64,000 nt of DNA, from NCBI RefSeq assembly GCF_030272615.1, contig NC_081405.1:24535272-24599271 (forward strand), given 5' to 3'. Numbering within the stretch: position 1 is the stretch's first letter; every line of letters starts with the position of its first letter. Made by a program: the position numbers and the translations under genes. Below the pieces are notes generated by a model. It did no database searches. It saw only the letters and a list, made by a program, of their open reading frames with translations, and was not told the DNA's origin. Of this stretch, positions 47,001 through 59,017 are shown piece by piece. The DNA comes from Cryptomeria japonica (taxonomy: Eukaryota > Streptophyta > Pinopsida > Cupressales > Cupressaceae).

Positions 47001-50000
47001 TAAAGATAGCAGAAGGGGAAGTTGTACATAACATCCATCTGGCAAAATCATTAAGCAAAGAAGAAAAAGACAGATTCATCCATTTTTTCAAATAATGACC
47101 TATCAACTTTGCTTGGTCCTATTCAGACATGCTGGGCTTAGATTCTGAATTAGTGTTGCATCATTTACCATTGACACCAGGAGTTAAACCTTACAAGCAA
47201 AAATTGAGAAAAATGTATCCAAGTATCACATTACTGGTTAAAAAAGAATTACAAAAGTTGCTGGAAGTAGGTTTTATCAGACCTATTGACTACACGGAAT
47301 GGATATCAAACTTGGTACCTATGACTAAGCCCACGGGAGGCATCAAAATCTGTACTGATTTTCGAGATCTAAATAAAGCTTTCCCTAAGGATGACTTCTC
47401 GCTACCTAATATCGACATTATAGTTGACCTAATAGCTGGAAATGAGATGTTATCCTTAATGGATGTTTTTTTAGGATACAACCAGATTAAAATTGCACCA
47501 AAAGATCAACATAAAATGACCTTTACATGCCCATGGGGAATGTACTGCTGGAATGTGATGCCATTTGGTCTTAAAAATGCTGGTGCAACATACCAGAGAG
47601 CCATGACAACATTATTTCATGACATGATCCATAACATAATGGAAGATTACGTGGATGACATATTAGCTAAATCGCAAACCAGAGAAAGTCACCTTATAGT
47701 TCTTACATAGATATTTGATCGGTTGGAACAATATAATGTCAGATTAAACCCAAAGAAATGTGTGTTTGGCATAACATCAGGCAAACTATTAGGGTTTATA
47801 GTATCAAACAGAGGAATTGAAATAGACCCTGCTAAGGTCAAGGCAATCATTGATATGCAACCTCCATCAACACTTAAACAACTCAGAGGGTTACAAGGGA
47901 GATTGCAATCCATAAGAAGATTCATAGCACAATTGGCAGATAAGTGCCACCCATTCCAACATTTACTCAGGAATGGAGTTATTTTTAAATGGACAGAACA
48001 ATGCCAGGAAGCTTTCCAATCTCTAAAAGAGTATCTTTTGAACACACCAGTGTTAATATCCCCTATTTCAGGACAACCTCTATTGTTGTACATATCAACA
48101 ACAAACTCAGCTCTGGGAGATCTATTGGCACAACATGACAAAAATGGAAAAGAAAGAGCCATTTATTATATAAGTAGGACTCTGATCGGTTATGAGCTTA
48201 ATTACACACCCATAGAGAGAGCTTGCTTAGCAGTAATCTTTGCATCCCAAAAGCTCAGACACTACATGTTGAGTCATAAGGTACAACTCATTGCACGGTT
48301 TGACCCACTCAAATACCTATTGAGCAGAGCAACATTGACCGAACGATTGGCTAAGTGGATTATGATCTTGAGTGAGTTTGATATAGAATACATAGATAGA
48401 AAAGCTATCAAAGGACAAATCATAGCATATCAATCAACAGAGGCTCCTATACAAGACAATCACCCATTGTTGATAGACTTTCCATACGAATCCGTGTTTA
48501 CACTAACTACCTCAATAATGTGGAAGTTGTACTTTGATGGATCATATACAAATCATGGATCCAGAGCAGGTATTGTCTTCATTACTCCTCAAGGGGATGT
48601 TATACCTAAGTCATTTAGGATCAATTTCCTATGCACCAACAATATGGCAGAATATGAAGCTCTCCTCATAGGACTTCGTATAGTTGTGCAATGGAAAATA
48701 CAAGAATTACAAGTCTATGGTGATTCGCAGTTGATTGTGAACCAGCTCAATGATGATTACAATACAAAGGATGACAAACTCATGCCTTATAAGAAGTTGG
48801 TCGAAGATTACAAGGAGCACTTTAGCAAAATCACCTTCGAACAAATCCCTAGAATACAAAACAAGGCAACAGATGCAATGGCAACAATAGGGTCTCTTCT
48901 GAATATGCCTGCTAATGAAACTCAGTCTGAGTTTATCATAGAACAGTTAATGCTACCTGCATATGAGACCCCCCTATCAGACTATGTATGTGCAATTGTG
49001 GGACTAGAGTCGCCTTGGTACAATGAAATATATACATATTTGAATACCCAATACATGTCACCAGATCTGTCCAGAAATCAAAAGAAGACATTTATTCGTC
49101 AAGCATCTAGATACACCATCATAGCTGATACTCTATATAGAAAGGGTTTCGATGGAACTCTTCTTCGATGTCTGGATGAGAATGAAGCACACCTTGCTTT
49201 AAAAGAAGCCCATGATGGAATCTATGGGGCTCACCAAAGTGGTCCGCCATTGTCAAAGAAACTGCTGAGAACCGGGTATTACTGGCCAACCATGGAAAAA
49301 GATGCTTACAAGTATGTACAGAAGTGTAAAAAATGTCAAATGCATGGAGACCTTATTCATGCACCAGCACAAGATCTTCAACCCATCACATCACCATGGC
49401 CATTTTCACAATGGGGATTAGATCTTGTAGGTAGAATCAACCCTACTTCGTCTAACGGGCACAAGTTTATCTTGACAACCACTGAATACTTTACAAAATG
49501 GGTTGAGGCAATTCCTTTAACATACACTATGGGAAAGCAAATATCAAAATTTATGCTCAACTACATTATATGTAGATACGAAGTTCCAATGTGCTTTGTT
49601 ACAAATAATGGGCGTCCATTCAAAAACTAGGAAGTGAAAGAATTGTGTGACAAATTTCACATACAACAGAGATTTGCCATGCCATATTATCCACAAAGTA
49701 ATGGACAAGTAGAGGCTACAAATAAAACAATATTGAAAATTCTTAAGAAAGTAGTCACTGACACAAGACGGGACTGGCATCTCTAGCTAAATCTCGCTCT
49801 CTGGGCTTACAGAACAGGAGTGCGCACCCCTACAGGAGCAACACCGTATTCCTTGGTCTATGGTATAGAAGTGATACTCCCAATTGAAATAGAAATACCG
49901 TCTCTAAGAGTATCCTTATAGAACATTATATCAGAAGAAGACTACAGGGTAGCCAGGTTGCAAGAACTAGAGACCCTTGATGAAAAATGACAAACAACAT

Positions 50001-50272
50001 TCAATCATTTACAAGGATATCAAAATAGACTGAGGCGGAGCTATAATAAAAGGGTCTGCCCATGAACCTTTCAAGTGGGGGATCTAGTACTTAAAGAGAA
50101 TCAAAGGAACTTAGTAGAACAAGAAAGGCCAGGGAAATTTGAACCTAATTGGCTAGGTCCTTTCATTATAACAAGGGTCATAGGCAATGGTGCCTATCAT
50201 TTGGCTACCTTGGAGGGAAATCCAATCTCTGACCCTATGAACAACATGCATCTTAAGTGGTATTACACCTAA
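44003..50272 (+). pseudogene. pol: Element G gag C-terminus and pol: zinc finger, protease, RT, RNase H, second RNase H, integrase
   Basis: One frame runs from 44003 to 50272 with at least ten nonsense codons (TAA 44162, TAG 44585, TAA 45044, TAG 45632, TAG 47708, TAG 49628 among them). Domains in order: zinc finger CDYHRTKGHKTASC (about 44297); aspartic protease VLIDGGAGLNI (about 45219); RT with ICTDFRDLNKAFPKDDF, MPFGLKNAGATYQRAM and catalytic EDYVDDILA (47129-47700); first RNase H (48071-48400, ISRTLIGYELNYTPIERACLAVIFA); second RNase H (48519-48900, LYFDGSYTNHGSRAG, NMAEYEALLIGL, YGDSQLIVNQL); integrase HHCC (HDGIYGAHQSG...CKKC, about 49210-49340) and core with Asp in GLDLVG and Glu in GQVEATNK. 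The second core Asp is Asn (VTNNGRPF), so integrase is inactive. The C-terminal GDLVLKENQ...GPFIITRVIGNGAYHLATLEG is the usual gypsy integrase tail. Confidence 0.95.
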
Positions 50273-53027
50273 GGGTTGTGTAGTTTAGGTTTTACTTTCC
50301 GCATTGCATATCATATCATTTAAAACACTGCATTACATATAGTTTATTTTTCAAACGCACCACATTCTTAAAGTTTTGCATTCTCACATAGAAGCATCAA
50401 ATAAAACAAGGCAACTGTTCTAGTTTATCATTCGTTTTGCATCCTGAAAAGAAAACAAGGGTCATCGCCTTTCTTAGATATTTGGACATGAAGTCTTTGG
50501 GGTTCTAAAGTCATTCATTCTCAACATTATCCTGCGACAATGTTTTACTTATGGTTGGGTAGTGATTTCACTATTTGAGACTTGGTAACCCACAATCTAT
50601 CAATTGCTATATCTTACACCTTAACGAGATCTCTAATTCATTCTACACACCTAGTTGATCATATGACTAGTGAAAAATCTAAAATTCTACTTTAGTGCCG
50701 CTGTAATTGTCAACCCAAGTAGGTTTCATTACTTACAAGTCAAGGCAAGAAAATAAAAATAAAAAGAGCTATGCCCAATATCCATCTAAAGGCAAAAAGA
50801 GCAATGATATAGAATTGAAATATCATGCATACAAATGCGATAAAAAGCTTGACTATGGGAACATGCAAGTAAATCCATCAGGGCTATGAACGCCCACCGA
50901 CAATGGAGCAATAGTTGAGAAATTACAGTCTATAACCTCATCGGAGCTCTCAAGGCTTGCTGGCAGCGAGGCTCTATTCGGGATGCTTTTGAAGTTAGAA
51001 AAACCATGTAGCTAGTCATATAGGATGCTAAGGATCTTTAGTGAACACAAGAGCGGTAATTAACTCATCTGCACACACATGGGCAAAAGAAGATCAAAGT
51101 TTCAAGAACCAATGGGGAAGTTTTCCGTGTCTCCATTTGTAAATCCTAGTCACTAAGTGGGTTGAGATGAATGTTCCGAAGGGTCTTAGAGATCAATTGA
51201 CCGCTTATCTACGAAATGTTTTGCACCTTCATTTTCAATCAGTGTATTACAAATGCTGAAAAACACAAACAGTTAACCTTGTTCGAATAAGAATTGCATC
51301 TTCATCCTGCACATTGCATTCACATAGGTCATGTCAAAAATTCATTTGTCTCCACATACATTCTACAAATCATTATGTCATATGGGTCTGCACACTGGGG
51401 GCATAACTAAAAAATATCCAAAAAATCAAATAAAGTCCTGAAAAAATCCAAAAAAATCATATAAAGTCCTGAAAAAATCCAAAAAATCAGATAAAGTCCT
51501 AAAAAAATCCAAAAAAATCAGATAAAGTCCTGAAAAAAGCCAAAAAATCAGATAAAGTCCTGAAAAAATCCAAAAACATTGAAAAACTCAAAATAAAAAT
51601 AAAAACAATGGAAAACTCAAAATAACAAAAACATTCAAATACGATCCTGAAAAAATCCAAAAAAATCAAATACAATCCTGAAAAAATCAAACAAAAAAAT
51701 CCATATACGATCCTGAAAAAATCAAACAAAAACATTCAAAAATCTACCTGCATAATCCAAAAACATCAAAAAAGCTCTTAGAAAAGAACTAAAAATCGAA
51801 AATCAATCAATCAAAAAACTTGCAATAAAATGTCTTATGAGAAACAAATACCCTAGCAGATATCCAACAAACATTTCACACGAAGTAAACAAAGGATATG
51901 ACTATCCAGTCAAACATCTGCAATCAACTGATCAAACTGTCTTATCAATCATATCATATCCATATCAACGTGATCATTATCTTGTCTTAAACAGAAGAGG
52001 ATACACTCAAAATCAAACAGGTCAGTCTTAAACAGGGTCCGCAACTTTCTAAGATCAGACATTATCAACCATCACATCAAACAACTGAGAACGAAGGCAC
52101 AAGGTCAATATAGTTGCTGAATTTTGTCTGGGTCAGTCTTTATCTTTTTATCATTTGGTGACAGATATTGTTTCTATGCTACTCAAAGATGTCCAAAAGC
52201 GACTAGAGGAGCTATGATGAGCATTATCTTTTTCTTTGTTTGTTGTTTGTGGTGTGAACCGATGAAATTCTAGGGAAATTGCTCTAGTGGGTGTCTGTGA
52301 TAAGAGCCTTCACATCAAGGTGAAATCGCCACACATACCTCGACCCCTAATACAATTACTAGAATGGAGGGTTCACTCCTTGTCTGCTACATGTTTGTTT
52401 CTACAATGAGATATCTTTGCATCTTGGTTCCTTACACCCTGATGTGCTAAGCTTCATTGTTCAATAATAAGGCTCAGTGATGAATATATATTGACGCAAT
52501 AAAATATGTGACACAGGTTCGTGATTCATTCAATTTCATTATCATCTTCATCTCATTTTCTTATTGATAGTTTGTTGGTTTCTTGTCTCCCGTCTAAATT
52601 GCATTCTTTCTAACATTCTTTCTATCATCAATTTTTTCTCTCTATCATCTAACTAACATTTCTTCAAGGTGTATCTGAGTTAAAGTTGGTTTAACCATTA
52701 TCATACCAAAAAAAAACATTCATTATAAGATTCATTTGCATTCATTATAAGATTCATTTGCATTCATTATAGATTTCATTTGCATCGTTAATCCATACAT
52801 ATACAACCATTGCATTTTATAATCATATAAAATCAAATAGATATGCATTACAAAACTCATAGCATCATATAAGCATATAGGAAAAGCAAAACATAAATAG
52901 ATCATAGCCAAAACCCGCATATCATATATTCGACCTCAAAAAATGATAATGTGTGTGAATACAAGAAATAAGCCCGAAGGCTCAGATAACATGATCAACC
53001 AACACTGCCTCTATCAACAGGTGGATC
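50273..53027 (+). other. Element G region between pol and antisense gene
   Basis: About 2.75 kb with no supported gene. It contains the TCCTGAAAAAATCC repeats (51410-51770) and a 22-bp triplication of GCATTCATTATAAGATTCAT-like text at about 52716-52782. Extra non-coding DNA 3' of pol is usual in Tat-lineage elements. Confidence 0.7.
51410..51770 (+). repeat. A-rich tandem repeat, core TCCTGAAAAAATCCAAAAA
   Basis: About ten imperfect copies of AAATCAGATAAAGTCCTGAA-like units with periods of about 28-40 bp, degrading to the right (ATACGATCCTGAAAAAATC). Confidence 0.88.
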
Positions 53028-54929
53028 CTATCCACTAGATCCTGCCCCAGGATGTTGAGGTGGTCCCATAACACCACCACTGCTAGTCCGTCGTGAAGTA
53101 GATCTACTTGATCTCCTCCCCATGAATGCACTAAAGCTAGGCTCTCTCTGACCCTCAGGGATGGCTCTCTCATATGCCTGTCTATAATAAATAGCCTCCT
53201 GCGCAGCAGTGAAATATCTCTCTCCCTGGTTGTGTGCATCTGTACCTGCTCTAAAAAGCTGATCAAAGGCATCCATAGTAATCTGACATCGTCGCACTGC
53301 CTCATCTCTCTCCCGCTGAAGACACACTCGCTCCGCCTCTAGGGCACCATAATCTGCACGATAGGTCTCCCGCTCAATATCTCGTCTAGCAACCTCATCC
53401 TACAAGCTCTGCACCCGTACTCTAAGAGTTTGCAGCTCATCCTCATCACCCACCTCTCCTATCCCACCCTCTGCGACAGGCACATCCTCCAACTCTGGCA
53501 TATCATCATCATCATCCCCACCCTCACTACTCGATGACTTTGAGGAATCATCGCTGTCCTCACTACTAATAGACTTAGTGTCTCCACCAATGTCTATATC
53601 CTCATCTCCACCATCTCCACCACCTCCTCCCCCATCTCCTCCATCTCCTCCAGCTCTCTCCCCTATGTCTATCCTCAAATGCTGTCTAGAATGGCGAATC
53701 TGTTGTGCTATAATCGGAACAACAGGATCAGTCAAAGGCACTGGCCTGTGCCTAGCAAACCATGCATCATACTCTGTTGTCATTCCTGGATCTGCTTCAC
53801 CCCTACCCCAACCCCAGAGTAATGGCTGCAACGAATCAAACTCAGCAGAGGCAACATGTGGCTGAATACACACACCCCAATCAGATACCTGACGAGATAC
53901 ACAAGCAAAATATGCAGTAACCACAGGTGTCACCTGTACCTCACCAAACTGTCTAAGAACACGTCCAGGAAGATACATCTCTATGATCCGCTGAGTCTCA
54001 AAGGTCCTACCAATAAGATATCTCTACTGGCGGCAAAGAGACAAGTGCACTACATCATCAGGCCAACTGGGGCAATCTAAGTAAGGTCTCCAAATGAAAT
54101 GCTACAATATATCCAACTGATGTCTCCAGTACAAGGTGTTCCCCGAAGGTCTCCAAATGAAATGCTGCAATATATCCAACTGATGTCTCCAGTACAAGGT
54201 GTTCCCCGAACCCCTGTGTCTGATACCTGTTGTATACCTGAAAGCATAAGGCTCATCAGGCTACAAATCTACATGAACGACAGGCCTAGAAATAGAAATG
54301 TGCTCCCATGCCCATGTCTATAGCAAAGTAACACCACAACTGATAGAATGGTATCCTAGATACACAATATCATGCATCTGATAATACAACATGGCAAGTA
54401 GACAAGGACCCCAAGCATATAGTCGACGATGCACAATCATATCATGGAGCACTCTACCCCATCCAACTGGAAACCCATGACCTCGTCGATCAGGTATCAG
54501 TAAACCACCGACAACACCACATAATATAATGGTCAAGTCATCATTGTCTAATCGGGCCTAAGTGATCTCATAACAGCCACTGATCTGCAAATCCTGAATC
54601 TCACACTCAAAAAGTGCACATAGTCCAGCAATGCCATCGTCATGGTCATATATAACCCTCTCACCATGAATGGGAATACGCAGTATACACCATACATCCT
54701 CTAAAGTAATGGATGCCTCACCAGTTGGAAGATGAAATGAACACGTCTCTGAGTGCCACTGCTCTATCAAAGTTGTAATCATGGCCTTGTTGGCTGTCAC
54801 CTTTGGCAAATGCAATACATGGTAAAGACCAAGTTGATGAATATGCTCAATCTCATCATCTGGTAGGTCAGCTCGAAGATCAAGTCCACTAGGCCTGCTC
54901 TGTCGACAGTATAACACTCCAATGTTCTC
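53028..54929 (-). pseudogene. Element G antisense gene, exon 2: plant mobile domain (PMD) protein
   Basis: One minus frame of about 634 codons from 54929 to 53028, cut by several TAG codons (54558-54560, 54318-54320, 53400-53402 and others). The N-terminal ~280 residues match the aminotransferase-like plant mobile domain: LHLPKVTANKAMITTLIEQWHSETCSFHLPTGEASITLEDVWCILRIPIHGE, then TIILCGVVGGLLIPDRRG and RRLYAWGPCLLAMLYYQMHD, then a TWAWEHI-like motif and RVLRQFGEVQVTPV. An acidic Gly/Asp/Ser-rich stretch follows (53450-53680), then a coiled coil (RDEAVRRCQITMDAFDQLF) and a Ser/Arg-rich tail. PMD proteins occur as plant genes and inside transposons. A 63-bp in-frame tandem duplication (54083-54208) adds 21 residues. 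A TTTGCAG acceptor lies immediately upstream at 54930. Confidence 0.88.
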
Positions 54930-55341
54930 CTGCAAATGAGAAAATAATCAAAATATCAGATGTTGGATCTAGATAAACTTAAAAATATTTTCAAACGCAT
55001 GACAACAACTTACATTTACAATGAATGCGTAACAGTTATGACTTATGCGGTACAAATATGGCTCTTGCGTGATGATTGAAGCTAATGCGTGACACAATGA
55101 GTGCATGCATAACAAATAACACTTATGCGTAATGATATACATGAATGCGGCATGATACAGCTAATGTGTGACGCTTACGATGCATGTGTAACATTTACAG
55201 TGAATGTGGTACACTAAGAACTAATGCGTAAAAATCGACAAGCGATTGCGTAAGGCATGGCAAAAATTGATCATGAAATTTTTTTTTTTTGGAAAAAAGG
55301 CATAAAAACAGGAAAAAATTAGGGAAAAGCATGAAAAATAC
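54930..55341 (-). other. Probable intron of the antisense PMD gene, with motif array
   Basis: 412 bp, starting GTATTT (55341) and ending ATTTGCAG (54930) on the minus strand. Removal keeps phase between exon 1 and exon 2. From 55020 to 55250 it holds about ten copies of AATGCGTAAC/AATGCGTGAC-like words (plus strand), the reverse complement of the TCACGCATT motif of the sense leader. Confidence 0.65.
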
Positions 55342-55419
55342 CATGCCGCTAGTCCCAGGAGGTCTCTGAAATGAACGTACTCAGTCCGACAAGTGCAATC
55401 GAGCTCTATAACCAGACAT
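55342..55419 (-). pseudogene. Element G antisense gene, exon 1
   Basis: ATG at 55417-55419 gives 26 codons, MSGYRARLHLSD, TGA, VRSFQRPPGTSGM, ending at a GT donor in phase 0 with exon 2 (ENIGVLYCRQSRPS). The TGA would be one C-to-T change from an Arg CGA codon. Its position about 380 bp inside the 3' LTR suggests the promoter is in that region or reads antisense from the LTR; this is inference. Confidence 0.55.
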
Positions 55420-55781
55420 GATGACCAAAAACTCAGAAACAGGTGCAAAAATTGCAAAGAAACCAAAGAACTACCAAATCACAAATGAGCAAATAAAAAT
55501 CTAGAATTATCTATTTATAGCTCAAAATTAGGGTTTTAAGACACTTCGACGCCCATGGTCCCCGCCAGCTTGAAACAACTTGTAGCCTACTCAAACGATC
55601 TCGAAATGACACGAAATTTCACACGCTTGCTCTTTACACTAGTTTCGAAAACATGGTCTCTTTTTTTTAATTTTTCAACCACCTTTTCCGAGGGGGCATA
55701 TTTACACTATACAGTAATACCAAGGCATACTGGGGCAGAATTTTTTGTTTTCTTTGAAACAATGTCGTTCCGACTTTGTCT

Positions 55782-55795
55782 CAAAGAGGGGCAAA
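55782..55795 (+). other. Polypurine tract of element G
   Basis: CAAAGAGGGGCAAA directly before the 3' LTR start TGTAGACACC. Element F has the similar AAAGTGGGGGCAAAA in the same role. Confidence 0.85.
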
Positions 55796-57062
55796 TGTAG
55801 ACACCTAAAAATATCTCATTGATCATGTACTAATTATTCCTCTAATTGATTAATAATCTTTATTATTTAATTAAGTCAATTAAACTTATTCTTCTAAATT
55901 CTTCTAATTTCATATTTCCTCATCATTTTATTAATTATTCTATTTCCTATTCTTTCATCATTTCATCATTTAATCATTTTCTAAATATTAATTAAATATT
56001 AATTATTTAATTAATTAATTTCCCAATTTAAGTAAACTTTATTATTTAAATAAATTATTAATTACTCAATTTCTATCTCTAATCATCTAATCATTCAACC
56101 CTCTTCTAAAGTATTAATTAAATATTTATTATTTAATTAATTGTAATTTAATCCTTTAAATTAAATAATCTTTATTATTTAATCAAATTCTATTTCTAAA
56201 ATAATTAAATAGTTTCTTTAAATTATTTAGTTAACTAATTAATTCTTCCAATTCCAAATCCCCAAATTCTAATTTCATTTAATTTCATATTCTTCTAATT
56301 TCTTCCAAATTCAAATACAAGTGCATGATTTCAAAAACAAAATTGAAAATCAAAGTCAAGTTCTAAATATATTCAAATGCTAAATTGAATTAATAAATTC
56401 AATTATTTGAATAATATCTCATGCAAGGATTAAATTAATAATTTAAATCTAAATGCAAGCACATGCTAAATTAATTAATTAATTAAATCATTTATCTCTC
56501 CAACTTCTATTTCCATCCTTCAGTTAGCTTTTTCTAAATCTAGCTCTCTGTGTCATCCTCTTTATTTCCTCCAATCATTCTTTTTCTTCCTTCAGTTAAC
56601 TCTTTCATCAATCAGTTGACTTATTTAATCTATTCAATCTATTGAGTTTCACTCCTACAATCAACAGTTCATCTATTAACTTGCATTTGAGCTCACCTCA
56701 GTTCACACCTCTTGATCATTCTGTTCCACCTTTCAATCAACCTTCTCCAATTTTCTATAAAATGAGCATCCATTCTCCATTTTCAACAATCACGAACTTC
56801 GAATCTTTGTGCCACTTGCAGGTTACCAGCGCAATATCTAAGAGCCATCATACCACGAAGAGAAGAAGATCAATGGAAGCAATATGCACATCTTGGGAAT
56901 AGGGAGTTTTATTTGAATCGATTTCATTCTTAATTCCTGTTTTGCTTGATGATTGCATTATTTCATTGTCTAGTTTGTTAGATTTGTTAATTAGACAGGG
57001 ATTCGTGATTTCCCTGGTGTTTCTAATTGATAGCTTTAAGATGAATTCTAGCATGCTTTACA
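55796..57062 (+). repeat. 3' LTR of element G
   Basis: TGTAGACACC...GCTTTACA followed by CTATA, the target duplication. Matches 38175-39457. Confidence 0.95.
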
Positions 57063-58550
57063 CTATATATAAATTTATATATTATTAAATGTTATCTATG
57101 GTATATAATATAGTGTTCCAACTTTACTTTATTATGAAAAATATCAAAAAATTTGCATATTGGTAGTGGATCCATGAAATCAAGATCCAAATCATTTTAG
57201 CCAATCATAAAACAAAAAAATGATTTTACAACTTATGTTTAAAAATGTAACATATAGACTATAGAAAAAAACAAATTTATAATAAAATAAAAAAAATAAT
57301 ACGTTGTAGTTGCTCCAAACAAATTATTTTAATGATAGTTAAAACTACAATTTCTAAAATGATTGCAATAATATAACCTAACCGCAAGTACTAACAAGTA
57401 CACTAACTGAAAAATAAATAAAATAAACATTGAAGACTGGTCATCGATTAATAAAAAAATAACAAATTCCTAAAAGTTTATTTGAATTGTACAACTAAAA
57501 TGACTTTGAGAATGCTTTAGAAAACTCCAACTTCAATAAAAATTTAATTTTTTAAATGTATTGAATATATAGTTAAAATATTAAATTGAAATTAGTGTTT
57601 GAAGGACACTTAAATTATTGATATTGTTGAAATTTTATTCTTCTAAATGATAATTTTACACATTAATTATTTTTAAATAATAAATAAATAATATTTTAAA
57701 TTATTAAATAGGAAAATTATTATAAGTATAATATTATTGATCAAATATAATAGAGACTAATTATTCTTAAAATAATAAATAAATAATATTTTAAATTATT
57801 AAATAATAAAATTATTATAACGTATAATATTATTGTTCAAATTTAAAATATATATAATAAATAATTAAATAAATAAACTATACATCTAATAATTATAATA
57901 ATAACATATTAATATACATAAGCCACTAAAAATTAAAAAGATTATATAATAACTAACAAAATAAATGTAAACCAATATTACAAAAAAAATAAAAAAATAA
58001 ATCAATCCATACCTATTTTGGCATTTTGTTTAATTGTGTGGCCATCCGAACTATTCGCTCAATTATAGAATTCGAATAACAATCTTCACGTTAATTTAAA
58101 ATAAAAAATTAAAGACTAATTTTTAAATAAATAAATAGTTTCAAATTGATGTAGATATTAGAAACCTATGTTGATATTTTAATTATATATATCTATTTAA
58201 AAATATTATGTTTTATTTATTTAAATATTTTATTAATTTTGGTAATTAATTTTTTTTAAAAATTATTTAAGAATTATTTTATAACAATCATTCTGGTTTA
58301 TTTTAAAAATTACGTAATTTAATTATTATAGATATCTAAATATTCTAACTACAATCATAAGATGTTTAAAAATGAGATAAATATATTATTCTCTTAAAAA
58401 ATAATAAATCTAAACAATGAATAATAAATTTTAAAAAATTTAAATATAAATTTCAGTATAATAATAATATAAAATAAGATAATTATTAATTAAATTTAAA
58501 AATTTATGTACACATAAACAAATATATTTTTGACTTCTTAAAAACAGAAA
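57063..58550. other. AT-rich DNA right of element G
   Basis: Continuation of 37751-38174, very AT-rich with ATTATTAAATAA-like text; a locally duplicated piece AATAATATTTTAAATTATTAAATA occurs near 57685 and 57785. No gene or element recognised. Confidence 0.7.
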
Positions 58551-58630
58551 ATATTTGTATTTGTGGGTGTGTGAAATTTGTAGCATGGTGAACACGTTTG
58601 TTTAGTGGTTTGACGGAGTTAAGTAGGGCC

Positions 58631-58790
58631 CACATGTATGTATGTTAGTTCACGTCAAATTTTGCACATTTTCTTATATTCCAATTTACCACGTGAAGTC
58701 ATAGGGAGCACGTATGTATGTTACTTCACGTCAAATTTTGCACGTTTTTCGTATATTCCAATATACCACGTGAAGTCATAGGAAGCACGT
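58631..58790. repeat. Two-copy ~76-bp tandem duplication with CACGTGAA motifs
   Basis: Two copies of (A/G)TATGTATGTTA(G/C)TTCACGTCAA...CCACGTGAAGTCATAGG(G/A)AGCACG, spaced about 76 bp (CACG of the TTCACGT word at 58651 and 58727). Each copy holds an inverted pair TTCACGT/ACGTGAA. Confidence 0.85.
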
Positions 58791-59017
58791 GTAAAGTAGG
58801 CAGGACCTCTAAGGATGACAGCTTCCGAAAAATTCGCTCCTTAGCTTTAATTGAATACAATGGTTTAGAGGCTTTTCTTATTCTAGGTAAATAATATTTC
58901 TTTTTATTATTTTTATTGAGCAAAGTTGCATACTAGAATAAAAGAATTGAAACCCTATTCTATTTCTTTATTCTAGGCAAATAATTAGAACCTATGAGAT
59001 ATGGATATGGATATAGA
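58791..59017. other. Unassigned DNA
   Basis: No gene or repeat family recognised. Confidence 0.4.

Larger units (their letters stand above)
38175..57062 (+). mobile_element. Element G: Tat-lineage Ty3/gypsy retrotransposon with antisense PMD gene
   Basis: 18,888 bp with LTRs 38175-39457 (1,283 bp) and 55796-57062 (1,267 bp), both TGTA...TTTACA, and a perfect CTATA target duplication (38170-38174, 57063-57067). Plus strand: PBS, short ORF1, gag, protease, RT, RNase H, a second RNase H, integrase; RT before integrase defines Ty3/gypsy, and the second RNase H plus great length is typical of the Tat lineage (Ogre, Retand and relatives). Between pol and the 3' LTR the minus strand carries a PMD gene. 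LTRs differ by a few percent by eye, and coding regions have many stops. Confidence 0.95.

Noticed and set aside
53578-53865. Plus-strand Pro/Ser-rich open frame
   Set aside because: Opposite-strand shadow of the Gly/Asp-rich linker of the PMD gene, which has family motifs in its own frame.
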